Source: Anaerolineales bacterium
GTDB lineage: Bacteria > Chloroflexota > Anaerolineae > 4572-78 > J111
Assembly: GCA_020634855.1 (NCBI GenBank)
Contig: JACKAU010000003.1
Coordinates: forward strand, 186,001-250,000
DNA: 64,000 bases
Direction: 5' to 3'
Under the pieces are notes generated by a model. It made no database searches. It was not told where the DNA came from and was given only the letters and a program-made list of their open reading frames with translations. Each line of letters begins with the position of its first letter. The first letter of the stretch is position 1. Positions 35,210 to 43,614 of the stretch are shown here, piece by piece. A program made the translations under genes and the position numbers.

Positions 35210-36790
35210 GTGACAACTCAAAAACCTTACGACTACATTATTATTGGCGCCGGTCCGACCGGTTCGGTTTTAGCCAACCGGCTGTCGGCCAACAGCGACA
35301 TCAATGTCTTGGTGCTGGAAGCCGGCGGCTCAGATTACGATCCCAAAATCAAAGAGAAAGTCCTCTACATCGGCGGTTTCCTGGAACTTTGGGGCTCCGA
35401 AGTGGACTGGAACTATGCCTCTATCGAGCAAGCCGGTCTGATGGATCGCAAGATTGTGATCAACCAAGGCAAGGTCGTGGGCGGCAGTGGAACCATCAAC
35501 GATATGATGCACGTGCGCGGCAATCCGCTGAATTACGATCACTGGAACGCGCTGGGTAACGATGGTTGGAGCTACCAAGAGGTGCTGCCTTACTTCAAAA
35601 AGCTGGAAGATTGGAAAGGCACGCCATCCGAATATCGCGGGACGGGCGGCCCCTTAATTGTCCGCGACTGCCCCGATTTAGCCGCTCGTTCGCCGGAGTT
35701 TCAGGCGGCGGCCATAGAGCTTGGTTTTGACGGCCCCGACTGGGATTACAACGGCCCGCGTCAGGAAGGCGGCGTGGGGCATCTCCAATTCAACATCACC
35801 GAAGGAAAAAATGAGCGGCAAAGCGCCGCCGACGCTTATCTGGATCATATTCTAGATCGGCCCAACTTGACGCTGGCGGTAAAAGCCCTGGTGACAAAAA
35901 TCATTATCGAAGGGGGAACGGCCGTTGGCGTCGAGTATGTTCAGGACGGCCAGGTGAAACAGGTTCGCACCGAGGGGGAAATCATCCTCAGCGGCGGTAC
36001 GCTCAACTCGCCCAAACTGTTGATGCTGTCGGGCATCGGTCCCGCCGCTCATCTTCAGTCACACGGCATTGAGGTTGTGGCGGATTTGCCGGGCGTCGGC
36101 CAAAATTTGCAAGATCACCTGCAACTCCCGGTTCTGTACGCGACCAAAGTCGCCAAACCGGAACCGACCCTACTGACCGGCTCGGTCCTCTTCACCCGCA
36201 CTCGCGCCGGGTTGGCGTCGGCGGCGCCCGATTTGCAGCTCAAGTTCATCCCAGCCATTCCTGGCCCATTGAAGCCGGTCTTGCCTGATTTCGGCAGCCC
36301 GGTGTGTATCTTCCTACCGATCTTAGTGCAGCCGCACAGCCGAGGCGCCGTTCAACTCGCCTCGGCCAAAATTGAGGATGCGCCGATTATCAATCCCAAT
36401 TACTTGCAGCAAGCGGTGGATGTCTCGGTATTGAAGGAAGCCATCACCCTGATCCGCGAGATGGCCGAGACCAAAGCCTTTGGCGACATGCTGGCGGCGG
36501 AAATCGCCCCCGGCGAAGCCCCCCTGGAAGCTTTTATTCGTAGTCAGGCCACCACCATCTGGCACCCGGTCGGCACGTGCCAGATGGGTTGGGGACACAA
36601 CGCGGTGGTCGATCCGTCACTCAAGGTTCACGGCATCGAAGGGCTGCGCGTCGCCGATGCTTCGGTGATGCCGCGCATTACCAGCGGGAATACCCAAACC
36701 CCGTGTGTGATGATCGGTGAGAAGCTGTCGGATATGCTTTTGGCTCAACACGAAGTGGTCGAACAAGTACCCGAATTGGTAGCCGCTTAA
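35210..36790 (+). CDS. GMC-family FAD oxidoreductase, copy 2
   Basis: A 526-residue GMC oxidoreductase starting with GTG after AAGGAG. It has IIGAGPTGSVLANRL, GKVVGGSGTINDMMHVRG, GTLNSPKLLMLSGIGP, WHPVGTCQMG and SGNTQTPCVM. It aligns along its length with copy 1, including the unusual LPDFGSPVCIFLPILVQP segment, but the second catalytic residue region reads NTQTP instead of NTHVP, so His is replaced by Gln there. The two copies may act on successive hydroxyls or on different substrates. Confidence 0.92.
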   Translation: MTTQKPYDYIIIGAGPTGSVLANRLSANSDINVLVLEAGGSDYDPKIKEKVLYIGGFLELWGSEVDWNYASIEQAGLMDRKIVINQGKVVGGSGTINDMMHVRGNPLNYDHWNALGNDGWSYQEVLPYFKKLEDWKGTPSEYRGTGGPLIVRDCPDLAARSPEFQAAAIELGFDGPDWDYNGPRQEGGVGHLQFNITEGKNERQSAADAYLDHILDRPNLTLAVKALVTKIIIEGGTAVGVEYVQDGQVKQVRTEGEIILSGGTLNSPKLLMLSGIGPAAHLQSHGIEVVADLPGVGQNLQDHLQLPVLYATKVAKPEPTLLTGSVLFTRTRAGLASAAPDLQLKFIPAIPGPLKPVLPDFGSPVCIFLPILVQPHSRGAVQLASAKIEDAPIINPNYLQQAVDVSVLKEAITLIREMAETKAFGDMLAAEIAPGEAPLEAFIRSQATTIWHPVGTCQMGWGHNAVVDPSLKVHGIEGLRVADASVMPRITSGNTQTPCVMIGEKLSDMLLAQHEVVEQVPELVAA

Positions 36791-36794
36791 AGAA

Positions 36795-36911
36795 AGCGCG
36801 AGGCTAAATCCATCGCGCTGAAAGAGGGAAGGACGCTAAAGCGCCCTACTCTGGTGCAACCCTAGCCCAAAAGGGCTTCACTCTCTCAGCACGGGCCTAA
36901 AGACCCGTGCT
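36795..36911. repeat. Run of four hairpins with A-rich loops
   Basis: AGCGCG/CGCGCT (36795-36819), GGACGCTAAAGCGCC (36831-36845), AGCCCAAAAGGGCT (36864-36877) and AGCACGGG/CCCGTGCT (36888-36911, loop CCTAAAGA). The loops share a TAAA/AAAA core. It lies 5 nt after the second GMC gene and before the next SnoaL gene, and may be a terminator or a structured RNA repeat. Confidence 0.65.
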
Positions 36912-37028
36912 GCGGGGGACGGCAAGTTTGTACGCCGATTAAATTCTTGATCGTCATAAGAGATTACTACAAACCACCTTTAAACGATACGTACGTTATC
37001 TCACTTTATTATCGACCGGAGGTCACTC

Positions 37029-37421
37029 ATGAAAAACGTACCGGATACCCCCCTGGGCAATATGTATCGAGAGCACATCCAATTGATTTTGGACAAAAAC
37101 ATTGAGGCGCTGCTCGATCAGTACACCGATGATGCGCTGCTCATCAGCAGTTTTATGAAAGAACCGCGCTATTATCGTGGTCGAGACGGCTTGCGCGAAC
37201 ATATGGAAGGCATTTTAGGCATCGATGGACTTGAAACCGAAATTGTCTTCTGGGGCGAAACCCAAGACCCCCAAACTTTAATGATTACCGAACAAATCAC
37301 CATGAACGCCGGCGGCGAAACGATGCAAATGCGCTTTGCCGATAGCTGGGTGCTGCGCGACGGCAAAATCGCTATTCACTTTGCCGGGATGGTTCAGCAT
37401 CCTGATGGATCGCTGGCTTAG
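37029..37421 (+). CDS. SnoaL_2-like (NTF2-fold) protein
   Basis: A 130-residue single NTF2-fold domain: YREHIQLILDKNIEALLDQY and DDALLISSFMKEPRYYRGRDGL at the start, then ITEQITMNAGGETMQMRFADSW and RDGKIAIHFAGMVQHPDG. The YRGRDGLREH segment is typical of SnoaL_2/limonene-epoxide-hydrolase-like proteins. GGAGGT precedes the ATG. After the hairpin run it starts a second transcription block (37.0-39.1 kb). Confidence 0.8.
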   Translation: MKNVPDTPLGNMYREHIQLILDKNIEALLDQYTDDALLISSFMKEPRYYRGRDGLREHMEGILGIDGLETEIVFWGETQDPQTLMITEQITMNAGGETMQMRFADSWVLRDGKIAIHFAGMVQHPDGSLA

Positions 37422-37471
37422 GTTCAAATCAATCACCATTTACGATCATCAAGAAGAAAAGGATATTCAAA

Positions 37472-37870
37472 ATGACAGACTCACTACCCGACGCCGTTAG
37501 CAAATTTTATCAGGTTTATAATGAAGGCAACTTGGAATTATGGGAAGAAGCGATGTCGCCCAGTTATGTGGGACACGTTAATCGACAGGATGTTCCTAAC
37601 CGGGAAACCGGTAAAGGCTTTATCCAAGCGCTTTTGGGCGCGTTTCCGAACATCAACTACAACGTCCACGATGCTTTGACCGAAGGCGATAAGATTGTCA
37701 CCCGCTGGACCGCTACCGCAACCCATACCGGCGACCTGTTTGGTATGCCGCCGACCAATAAAGACGTCACGATGATGGGCATTACCATCTTCCGCGTCTC
37801 AGATGGCCAAATCCAAGAGTTGTGGGACGTGTGGGATCAAGCCGGCCTCATGGAGCAGTTAAACAACTAA
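37472..37870 (+). CDS. SnoaL-like ester-cyclase protein
   Basis: A 132-residue SnoaL/ester-cyclase domain: FYQVYNEGNLELWEEAM, the loop PSYVGHVNRQDVPNRETG, AFPNINYNVHDALTEGDK, VTRWTATATHTGDLFGMPPTNK and a closing WDQAGLMEQL. Its pattern is very close to widespread 'ester cyclase' proteins. AAAAGGA lies about 9 nt before the ATG. The VOC gene follows 10 nt after its stop. Confidence 0.86.
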   Translation: MTDSLPDAVSKFYQVYNEGNLELWEEAMSPSYVGHVNRQDVPNRETGKGFIQALLGAFPNINYNVHDALTEGDKIVTRWTATATHTGDLFGMPPTNKDVTMMGITIFRVSDGQIQELWDVWDQAGLMEQLNN

Positions 37871-37880
37871 GGAGTCCTCT

Positions 37881-38312
37881 GTGACCACAACGACTTTCAA
37901 TCATATCGGCATCGCCTGCCAGGATATGGCCGTCATCGAACGCTTTTACACCCAACATTTTGGCTTTGAACGAGCCAGAGTGGTGCCGCTGGGAGAGACC
38001 CAGATTGTGTTTATCAAATCAGGCAGCACCTACCTGGAGCTGTTTCAGGCTAAGGAAGACTCGCCTGTGCCCAAAGCCAAAGAAGACGGTCCTTGGTATC
38101 CCGGCTGGCGGCATATCGCCTTTGCCGTGAACAGCGTCGATGCCAAATTAGCCGAAATGGGCGACGCGGCCAACATTACCCTCGGCCCGTTTGATTTCGA
38201 CGATTTTATCAAAGGCTGGCGCGGCGTTTGGCTGGCCGATCCGGAAGGCAACATCATCGAACTGGCTCAGGGCTATGTCGATGAAGAAAACCCGCCGCCG
38301 CTTAATGGATAA
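37881..38312 (+). CDS. Glyoxalase/VOC-family metalloenzyme
   Basis: A 143-residue VOC protein starting with GTG after AAGGAG. Two beta-alpha-beta-beta-beta modules carry the metal ligands: His in FNHIGIAC, Glu in TYLELFQA, His in WRHIAFAV and Glu in NIIELAQG. A substrate such as a glyoxal adduct, methylmalonyl-like thioester or an extradiol-type compound is possible. In this cluster a role on an oxidised GMC product is plausible but unproven. Confidence 0.88.
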   Translation: MTTTTFNHIGIACQDMAVIERFYTQHFGFERARVVPLGETQIVFIKSGSTYLELFQAKEDSPVPKAKEDGPWYPGWRHIAFAVNSVDAKLAEMGDAANITLGPFDFDDFIKGWRGVWLADPEGNIIELAQGYVDEENPPPLNG

Positions 38313-38413
38313 GTAAGCGTTCAGCTATCAGCGTTCAGCAGTCAGCTTTACAGCTAAAGCTACCTGTTAGCGTATTATTATTGATAGCTGAATGCTAAAG
38401 GCTGAACGCTTAC
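38313..38413. repeat. Word-built hairpin (GTTCAGC/TATCAGC words)
   Basis: GTAAGCGTTCAGC (38313-38325) and GCTGAACGCTTAC (38401-38413) are perfect 13-nt arms, with further inner pairing of CAGC-type words. It begins immediately after the VOC stop codon. Confidence 0.8.
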
Positions 38414-38491
38414 AAAGTTAATAAACTTTCGTCTTTACCATCAATCACCAATCGATCCGCGATCTCTTAACCGACTAAAGGAACAACACCC

Positions 38492-39076
38492 ATGAGACTC
38501 GAAGGCAAAAAAATAGGTATCTTAATTGAGGGCGACTATTACGAACCGGAAATCTGGTACTATAAATTTCGATTTAAAGAAGAAGGTGCGGACCTCCACT
38601 TTTTGAGCCGCATGTGGGGCCAAACCTCAGAGGTGATGGCCGCCGGCTTCAAAGGCCACGAATATAAAATCCCCTTTGAAGGCTACGTTGAAAGCTTTGA
38701 AAATATGGATGACGAAACCCTCAAAAGCTTCGATGCCCTCATTGTCCCCGCCGGTATGGTGGCCGACCGGCTGCGTTACACCGAAGATATCAACAAACTC
38801 CCCCCTGCCGTAGAATTTCTCAAACGCGCCTTTGCCGAGAAAAGCATCATCAAAGGCATTATTTGCCACGGCATGTGGCTCGCCGCGCCAGCTCCGGAAT
38901 TGGTGATGGGCCGACCGGTCGTTTCCCACAACAATCTCTTGGGCGATGTTCGAAATATGGGCGCCGAATACGTGGATCAGGATGTTGTCGTTCACGAGGA
39001 TTTGGTCACCGGGCGAACCGGCGGACACTGTCACCTGTTTGCCCGCCGGATTATCGATATGTTGGCTGAACGCTAA
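38492..39076 (+). CDS. DJ-1/PfpI family protein, PfpI-like
   Basis: A 194-residue DJ-1/PfpI protein. The acidic residue is in LIEGDYYEPE, and the nucleophile Cys is in GIICHGMWLAAPAPEL (near residue 129), followed by His as in PfpI/YhbO. These act as proteases, deglycases or glyoxalase III-like enzymes in different reports. It closes the cluster that opened with another DJ-1/PfpI protein at 27368. The ATG at 38492 has AAGGAAC upstream. Confidence 0.87.
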   Translation: MRLEGKKIGILIEGDYYEPEIWYYKFRFKEEGADLHFLSRMWGQTSEVMAAGFKGHEYKIPFEGYVESFENMDDETLKSFDALIVPAGMVADRLRYTEDINKLPPAVEFLKRAFAEKSIIKGIICHGMWLAAPAPELVMGRPVVSHNNLLGDVRNMGAEYVDQDVVVHEDLVTGRTGGHCHLFARRIIDMLAER

Positions 39077-39160
39077 GTCAGGCTGCTTTACCACTTAGCC
39101 CAACACAACACTTTCAGTCAAACTTAAATCAGAATAAGCAACCACAAAAGAGGTAAAAGT

Positions 39161-41338
39161 ATGCCGACAAAACAAAAAGTGCTTAAAAAAGATGCAGTAC
39201 TCGTCAACAATAAACCGAAAACTAACGGCACTAACGGGACGAAGCATAAAGAAGACAGCGCGATAGAGCCTAGAATCCATATCATTGCGCCGGGCAGTCC
39301 TCATCCTTTAGGCGCGACGCCGGATAAGAACGGTGTGAATTTCTCGCTGTACTCAGAACACGCTACCGGCGTTCAACTGCTCTTATTTGCCAATAGCCAG
39401 GCCACCGAACCGTTCCAGGTCATCGATTTAGACCCGTCGGTCAACACCTCTTTTCATTTTTGGCACGTGTATGTGAAAGATTTAAAGCCCGGCACACTGT
39501 ACGCCTACCGCGTCGATGGGCCTCGCAACGTTAAAGAGGGGCATCGCTTTGATCCGGACAAAGTTTTGATCGATCCCTACGCCAAAGGCAACGATCAGAC
39601 GCTGTGGGATCGCGGCAAAGCCTGTGTTCCCGGCGATAACGTCGCCACGTCGATGCGAAGTGTGGTCATCGACTCCTCGGATTACGATTGGGGCAGCGAC
39701 AAAGCCCTCAAACGCCCGATGAGCGAGACGATTATCTACGAAATGCACGTCGGTGGCTTTACCAAATCGCCGACATCGGGAGTCAAACACCCGGGAACAT
39801 TCCTGGGCGTGGTCGAGAAAATCCCTTATTTAAAGGAACTGGGCGTTACGGCAGTGGAGCTTTTGCCCGTGTTCGAGTTTGACAGCACCGACGTAATGCG
39901 CGAGGTGGATGGCCGGCCGCTTAAGAATTACTGGGGCTACAGCACGATGAGCTACTTCTCGCCGCATTCCGCCTTCTCAACCGGCAAAACGGAGTGGGAC
40001 GATGTCAAAGAGTTTCGGGATATGGTCAAAGCCCTGCACGAGGCCGGCATCGAAGTTATTCTCGATGTCGTCTTCAACCACACCGATGAAGGCAACCATC
40101 AAGGCCCCAACTTCTGCTTCAAGGGCATCGACAACGCCACCTATTACTATCTTGTCCCTGACGACAAGCAATTCTACTACGATTACACCGGCTGCGGGAA
40201 CACCTTTAACTGTAACCACCCCATCGGCGAGAAGTTTATTTGGGAGTGCCTGAAATATTGGGTGGAAGAGATGCACGTCGATGGCTTCCGCTTCGATGAG
40301 GGGTCGGTGCTGTCGCGGGGTCTTGATGGCGCACCGATGCAGTATCCGCCCGTCCTGTGGCACATCGAGCTGGATGAAGCTCTGATGGAGACCAAAGTCA
40401 TCGCCGAAGCGTGGGACGCCGCCGGGTTGTATCAGATTGGTTATTTCCCCGGCAACCGTTGGGGCGAGTGGAACGGCAAATATCGGGATGCGATCCGCAA
40501 GTTTGTCAAAGGCGATGCTGGCATCGTCGGCGAGGTGGCCCGACGTATCGCGGGCAGCGCCGACCTTTACCAGTGGCAAGGTGAAGCCCCCACCAACAGC
40601 ATCAACTTTATCACCGCGCACGATGGCTTCACGCTGCACGATCTGGTCTCTTACAACGACAAGCACAATGAAGCCAATGGCGAAGGCAACAACGACGGCG
40701 TTAACGATAACGACTCGTGGAACTGCGGCGCCGAAGGTGAAACCGATGACTCCGAAATCAACGCTTTGCGGGAACAACAAATCAAGAACTTCGCCGCCAT
40801 CCTGCTGCTCTCGCAAGGGGTGCCGATGATAGTGATGGGCGATGAGGTTCGCCGAACTCAGGGCGGCAACAACAACGCTTACTGCCACGACAACGAAATT
40901 AGCTGGATGGATTGGCAGCGCGTCGAAGAAAACAGCGATATGTTCCGCTTCTGGAAGTGGATGATCGATTTTCGTAAGCGGCATCCGGCAATTCATCGCG
41001 CGCGCTACTTCACCGGGGCGGTCAATGAGCGCAATTTGCAAGATATCGCTTGGCACGGCGTCAAATTGGACGAACCTGATTGGGGGGGAGCGGCCCGCGT
41101 ATTGGCCTTCACCCTGGCCGGGTTCGAGCAGGATGCCGATATCCACGTGATGATGAACATGTACTGGCAGGGTCTTAATTTCGAACTGCCAACCGTCAAG
41201 GGGCGCACGTGGTATCGCGCCGTTGACACCTTCCAATCGTCGCCCAACGATATTACCGAACCGGGCCAAGAAATCGCGATCGACGGCAACACCTACCTCG
41301 TTCAACCGCGCAGTGTTGTCGTATTAATTTCAAAGTAG
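39161..41338 (+). CDS. glgX: Glycogen debranching enzyme GlgX (isoamylase type)
   Basis: A 725-residue GH13 enzyme. After a charged 45-residue N-terminal extension, a CBM48 domain (about 50-150) precedes the TIM barrel. The nucleophile Asp is in DGFRFDEGSVL, the acid Glu in VIAEAWDAAGLYQ and the third Asp in ITAHDGFTLHDLVSY. It cleaves alpha-1,6 branch points in glycogen. EGSVLSR differs from the more usual LASVLGR. AGAGGT lies about 7 nt before the ATG. It precedes the sugar-epimerase-like gene by 59 nt. Confidence 0.94.
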   Translation: MPTKQKVLKKDAVLVNNKPKTNGTNGTKHKEDSAIEPRIHIIAPGSPHPLGATPDKNGVNFSLYSEHATGVQLLLFANSQATEPFQVIDLDPSVNTSFHFWHVYVKDLKPGTLYAYRVDGPRNVKEGHRFDPDKVLIDPYAKGNDQTLWDRGKACVPGDNVATSMRSVVIDSSDYDWGSDKALKRPMSETIIYEMHVGGFTKSPTSGVKHPGTFLGVVEKIPYLKELGVTAVELLPVFEFDSTDVMREVDGRPLKNYWGYSTMSYFSPHSAFSTGKTEWDDVKEFRDMVKALHEAGIEVILDVVFNHTDEGNHQGPNFCFKGIDNATYYYLVPDDKQFYYDYTGCGNTFNCNHPIGEKFIWECLKYWVEEMHVDGFRFDEGSVLSRGLDGAPMQYPPVLWHIELDEALMETKVIAEAWDAAGLYQIGYFPGNRWGEWNGKYRDAIRKFVKGDAGIVGEVARRIAGSADLYQWQGEAPTNSINFITAHDGFTLHDLVSYNDKHNEANGEGNNDGVNDNDSWNCGAEGETDDSEINALREQQIKNFAAILLLSQGVPMIVMGDEVRRTQGGNNNAYCHDNEISWMDWQRVEENSDMFRFWKWMIDFRKRHPAIHRARYFTGAVNERNLQDIAWHGVKLDEPDWGGAARVLAFTLAGFEQDADIHVMMNMYWQGLNFELPTVKGRTWYRAVDTFQSSPNDITEPGQEIAIDGNTYLVQPRSVVVLISK

Positions 41339-41397
41339 TCCAAAATCAACGTTATCAACCCTAATATTTCTTTAAACTCGTTTAAGAAGGAGCCACG

Positions 41398-43530
41398 ATG
41401 TCGAACAAAGTTGATTTTACCTTTTCTGATTTAGTTGCCGGTTATGTGGATGAGTACGATGCGTCTGAAGATGCTTTCACCCTGAAAACATCGGATGAAC
41501 GTACCTACAAAGTCTACTTTACGGCCAACACCTTCGCCGAGATTACTCGCAATTTGGGCGAAGCCTACCACGATGCCACCGGCGCTATGCGCGAAATGAT
41601 GACGCCCGGTCGCTTCTTGTACGCCTACGGCGTTTTTTACCCGGATGGAAAAAACGACACCTTCAAATTTGAAGCCAAGCATATTGTCTTTGTCGGTCGC
41701 ACCGAGAGCCAGTATGTCTTTGAAAAGCAAGATTGGTGGATCAACCAAATTCGCCAATTGGCCGACTTCTATCTGGAAGCAGAGTTTGGCGACGGCGAGA
41801 TCGATTTCGCGAACTACCGCACCGATCTGTCTATCTCCGGCCAGAAAAAGTCCGGCCGCCAGGAAACCGACACCATTTCGCGTTTGGTCTACGGCTTTGC
41901 CTCAGCCTACTTAATGACAGGCGACGAGCGTTATTTGGAAGCGTCCCGCAAAGGTACGCAGTACTTGCACGATCACCTACGCTTTGAAGATCGACATGAA
42001 GGCATCGTCTACTGGTACCACGCCGTTGATGTTCAGAACGACGGCAAATTGAAAAAAGTGTACGCCTCGGAGTTTGGCGATGACTACCACGCCATCCCCT
42101 GCTACGAGCAAATCTACGCGCTGGCCGGTCCCATCCAGACCTATCGTATTACCGGCAACCCCCAAATTCTGGCCGATGCCGAATCGACCATCAATCTGTT
42201 CAACCGCTTCTTTAAAGATAAAACCGACAAAGGCGGCTACTACTCCCACATCGACCCCATTATGCTCAGCCCTCACACCGAGGCGTTAGGACACAACCGC
42301 GCCCGCAAAAACTGGAACTCGGTGGGCGACCACGCGCCGGCTTATCTCATCAATTTATGGCTGGCTACCGGCCGAGGCGAATACGCCGATTTCCTGGAAT
42401 ACACCTTCGACACCATCGAGGCCCACTTCCCGGATTACGACGAAAGCCCCTTCGTCCAGGAAAAGTTCTTCGATGACTGGTCGAAAGATCAATGCTGGGG
42501 TTGGCAGCAAAACCGAGCCGTAGTCGGCCACAACCTCAAAATTGCCTGGAACCTGATGCGTATGCACAGTCTACGCGAAAAGGGCAAATACGTGGAGCTG
42601 GCCAAAAGAATCGCCGAACTGATGCCCAAGCACGGCGGCGATCCGCAGCGCGGCGGCTGGTACGATGTGGTCGAACGCGAACTCGGCCCCGGCGAAAAGT
42701 TCCATCGCTATGCCTGGCATGATCGTAAAGCCTGGTGGCAGCAAGAGCAGGGCATTTTGGCCTACCTCATTCTCAACGGCGTCCTCAAAGACCCCACCTA
42801 CCTGCGCATCGCCCGCGAGTCGTCGGCCTTCTACAATGCTTGGTTCCTCGACACCGAATCCGGCGGCGTTTACTTCAACGTATTGGCAAATGGCCATCCG
42901 TACGCGCTCGGCACGGAACGCGGCAAAGGCAGCCACTCGATGGCCGGTTACCACAGCTTTGAGTTGTGCTACCTGGCGGCCATTTACACTAACCTGCTCA
43001 TTACCAAAGAACCGATGGACTTCTACTTCAAGCCGATACCCGGCGGCTTTGAGGATAATATCCTGCGAGTAGCACCTGATATTTTACCGGAAGGCAGCGT
43101 AAAAATCGGCGAAGTGTGGATCAACGGCCGCTCGTACGATGATTTTAATGCCGACGAACTGTACGTCAATCTGCCGAAGGACCACGGCGAAATTACCGTG
43201 CGGGTGCAGTTAGTCCCCACGGCGGTCATCTTCTCAACCATGCGGCAACGGACAAACGGTACGGCCCGTATCTCGCTCATCGGCAATTTGGAGCCGAAAT
43301 ATCTCAAAGATATCGAAGAGCAAATCGAAACCGCCCGCGCCGAACAAGCCAATAGCATTGTCTTTGAAGTGCAAGATTTGGAAGACATCTCAACCGAGGC
43401 CCTGCGTTACCTGGCCTATACCAAATCGATTTTACCGTCCGACTTCCAAATGTCGATCTCCGGTGCGCAAGGCACCGTCAAAGACGCGATCGAGAAGAGC
43501 GGCCTGGCCGAAGAAATCACCCTGAATTAA
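41398..43530 (+). CDS. AGE-type (alpha/alpha)6-barrel protein with C-terminal STAS-like domain
   Basis: A 710-residue protein. Residues about 1-105 are a beta-rich N-terminal domain, about 110-550 an (alpha/alpha)6 barrel like N-acylglucosamine 2-epimerases or cellobiose epimerases (VYGFASAYLMTGDERYLEAS, HDRKAWWQQEQGILAYLIL), and about 622-710 a STAS-like fold (ARISLIGNLEP, SIVFEVQDLEDISTEALRYL, FQMSISGAQGTVKDAIEKSG). STAS domains normally serve as anti-anti-sigma switches. Here Ser/Thr in EDIST occupy the phosphosite position. AAGGAG precedes the ATG. It follows GlgX and a terminator follows it. Confidence 0.75.
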   Translation: MSNKVDFTFSDLVAGYVDEYDASEDAFTLKTSDERTYKVYFTANTFAEITRNLGEAYHDATGAMREMMTPGRFLYAYGVFYPDGKNDTFKFEAKHIVFVGRTESQYVFEKQDWWINQIRQLADFYLEAEFGDGEIDFANYRTDLSISGQKKSGRQETDTISRLVYGFASAYLMTGDERYLEASRKGTQYLHDHLRFEDRHEGIVYWYHAVDVQNDGKLKKVYASEFGDDYHAIPCYEQIYALAGPIQTYRITGNPQILADAESTINLFNRFFKDKTDKGGYYSHIDPIMLSPHTEALGHNRARKNWNSVGDHAPAYLINLWLATGRGEYADFLEYTFDTIEAHFPDYDESPFVQEKFFDDWSKDQCWGWQQNRAVVGHNLKIAWNLMRMHSLREKGKYVELAKRIAELMPKHGGDPQRGGWYDVVERELGPGEKFHRYAWHDRKAWWQQEQGILAYLILNGVLKDPTYLRIARESSAFYNAWFLDTESGGVYFNVLANGHPYALGTERGKGSHSMAGYHSFELCYLAAIYTNLLITKEPMDFYFKPIPGGFEDNILRVAPDILPEGSVKIGEVWINGRSYDDFNADELYVNLPKDHGEITVRVQLVPTAVIFSTMRQRTNGTARISLIGNLEPKYLKDIEEQIETARAEQANSIVFEVQDLEDISTEALRYLAYTKSILPSDFQMSISGAQGTVKDAIEKSGLAEEITLN

Positions 43531-43552
43531 ATCTATCGACCACGATACCTCG

Positions 43553-43597
43553 GAGATTGGGCAAGTCGTTATTTTGCCCAATCTCTACTTATTATTT
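43553..43597 (+). terminator. Rho-independent terminator after the AGE-STAS gene
   Basis: GAGATTGGGCAA (43553-43564) and TTGCCCAATCTC (43574-43585) form a perfect 12-bp stem with a 9-nt loop, followed by TACTTATTATTTT. It sits 22 nt after the stop codon. Confidence 0.88.
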
Positions 43598-43614
43598 TGA
43601 TCTGCGGAGACAGC

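Noticed and set aside
27368..39076. Classical type II polyketide cluster, because of the SnoaL proteins
   Set aside because: No ketosynthase, acyl carrier protein or polyketide tailoring set is present in the window.
39977..41305. Long minus-strand open frame of 442 codons
   Set aside because: It lies antisense to glgX, whose catalytic motifs are intact; it is a shadow of biased codon use.
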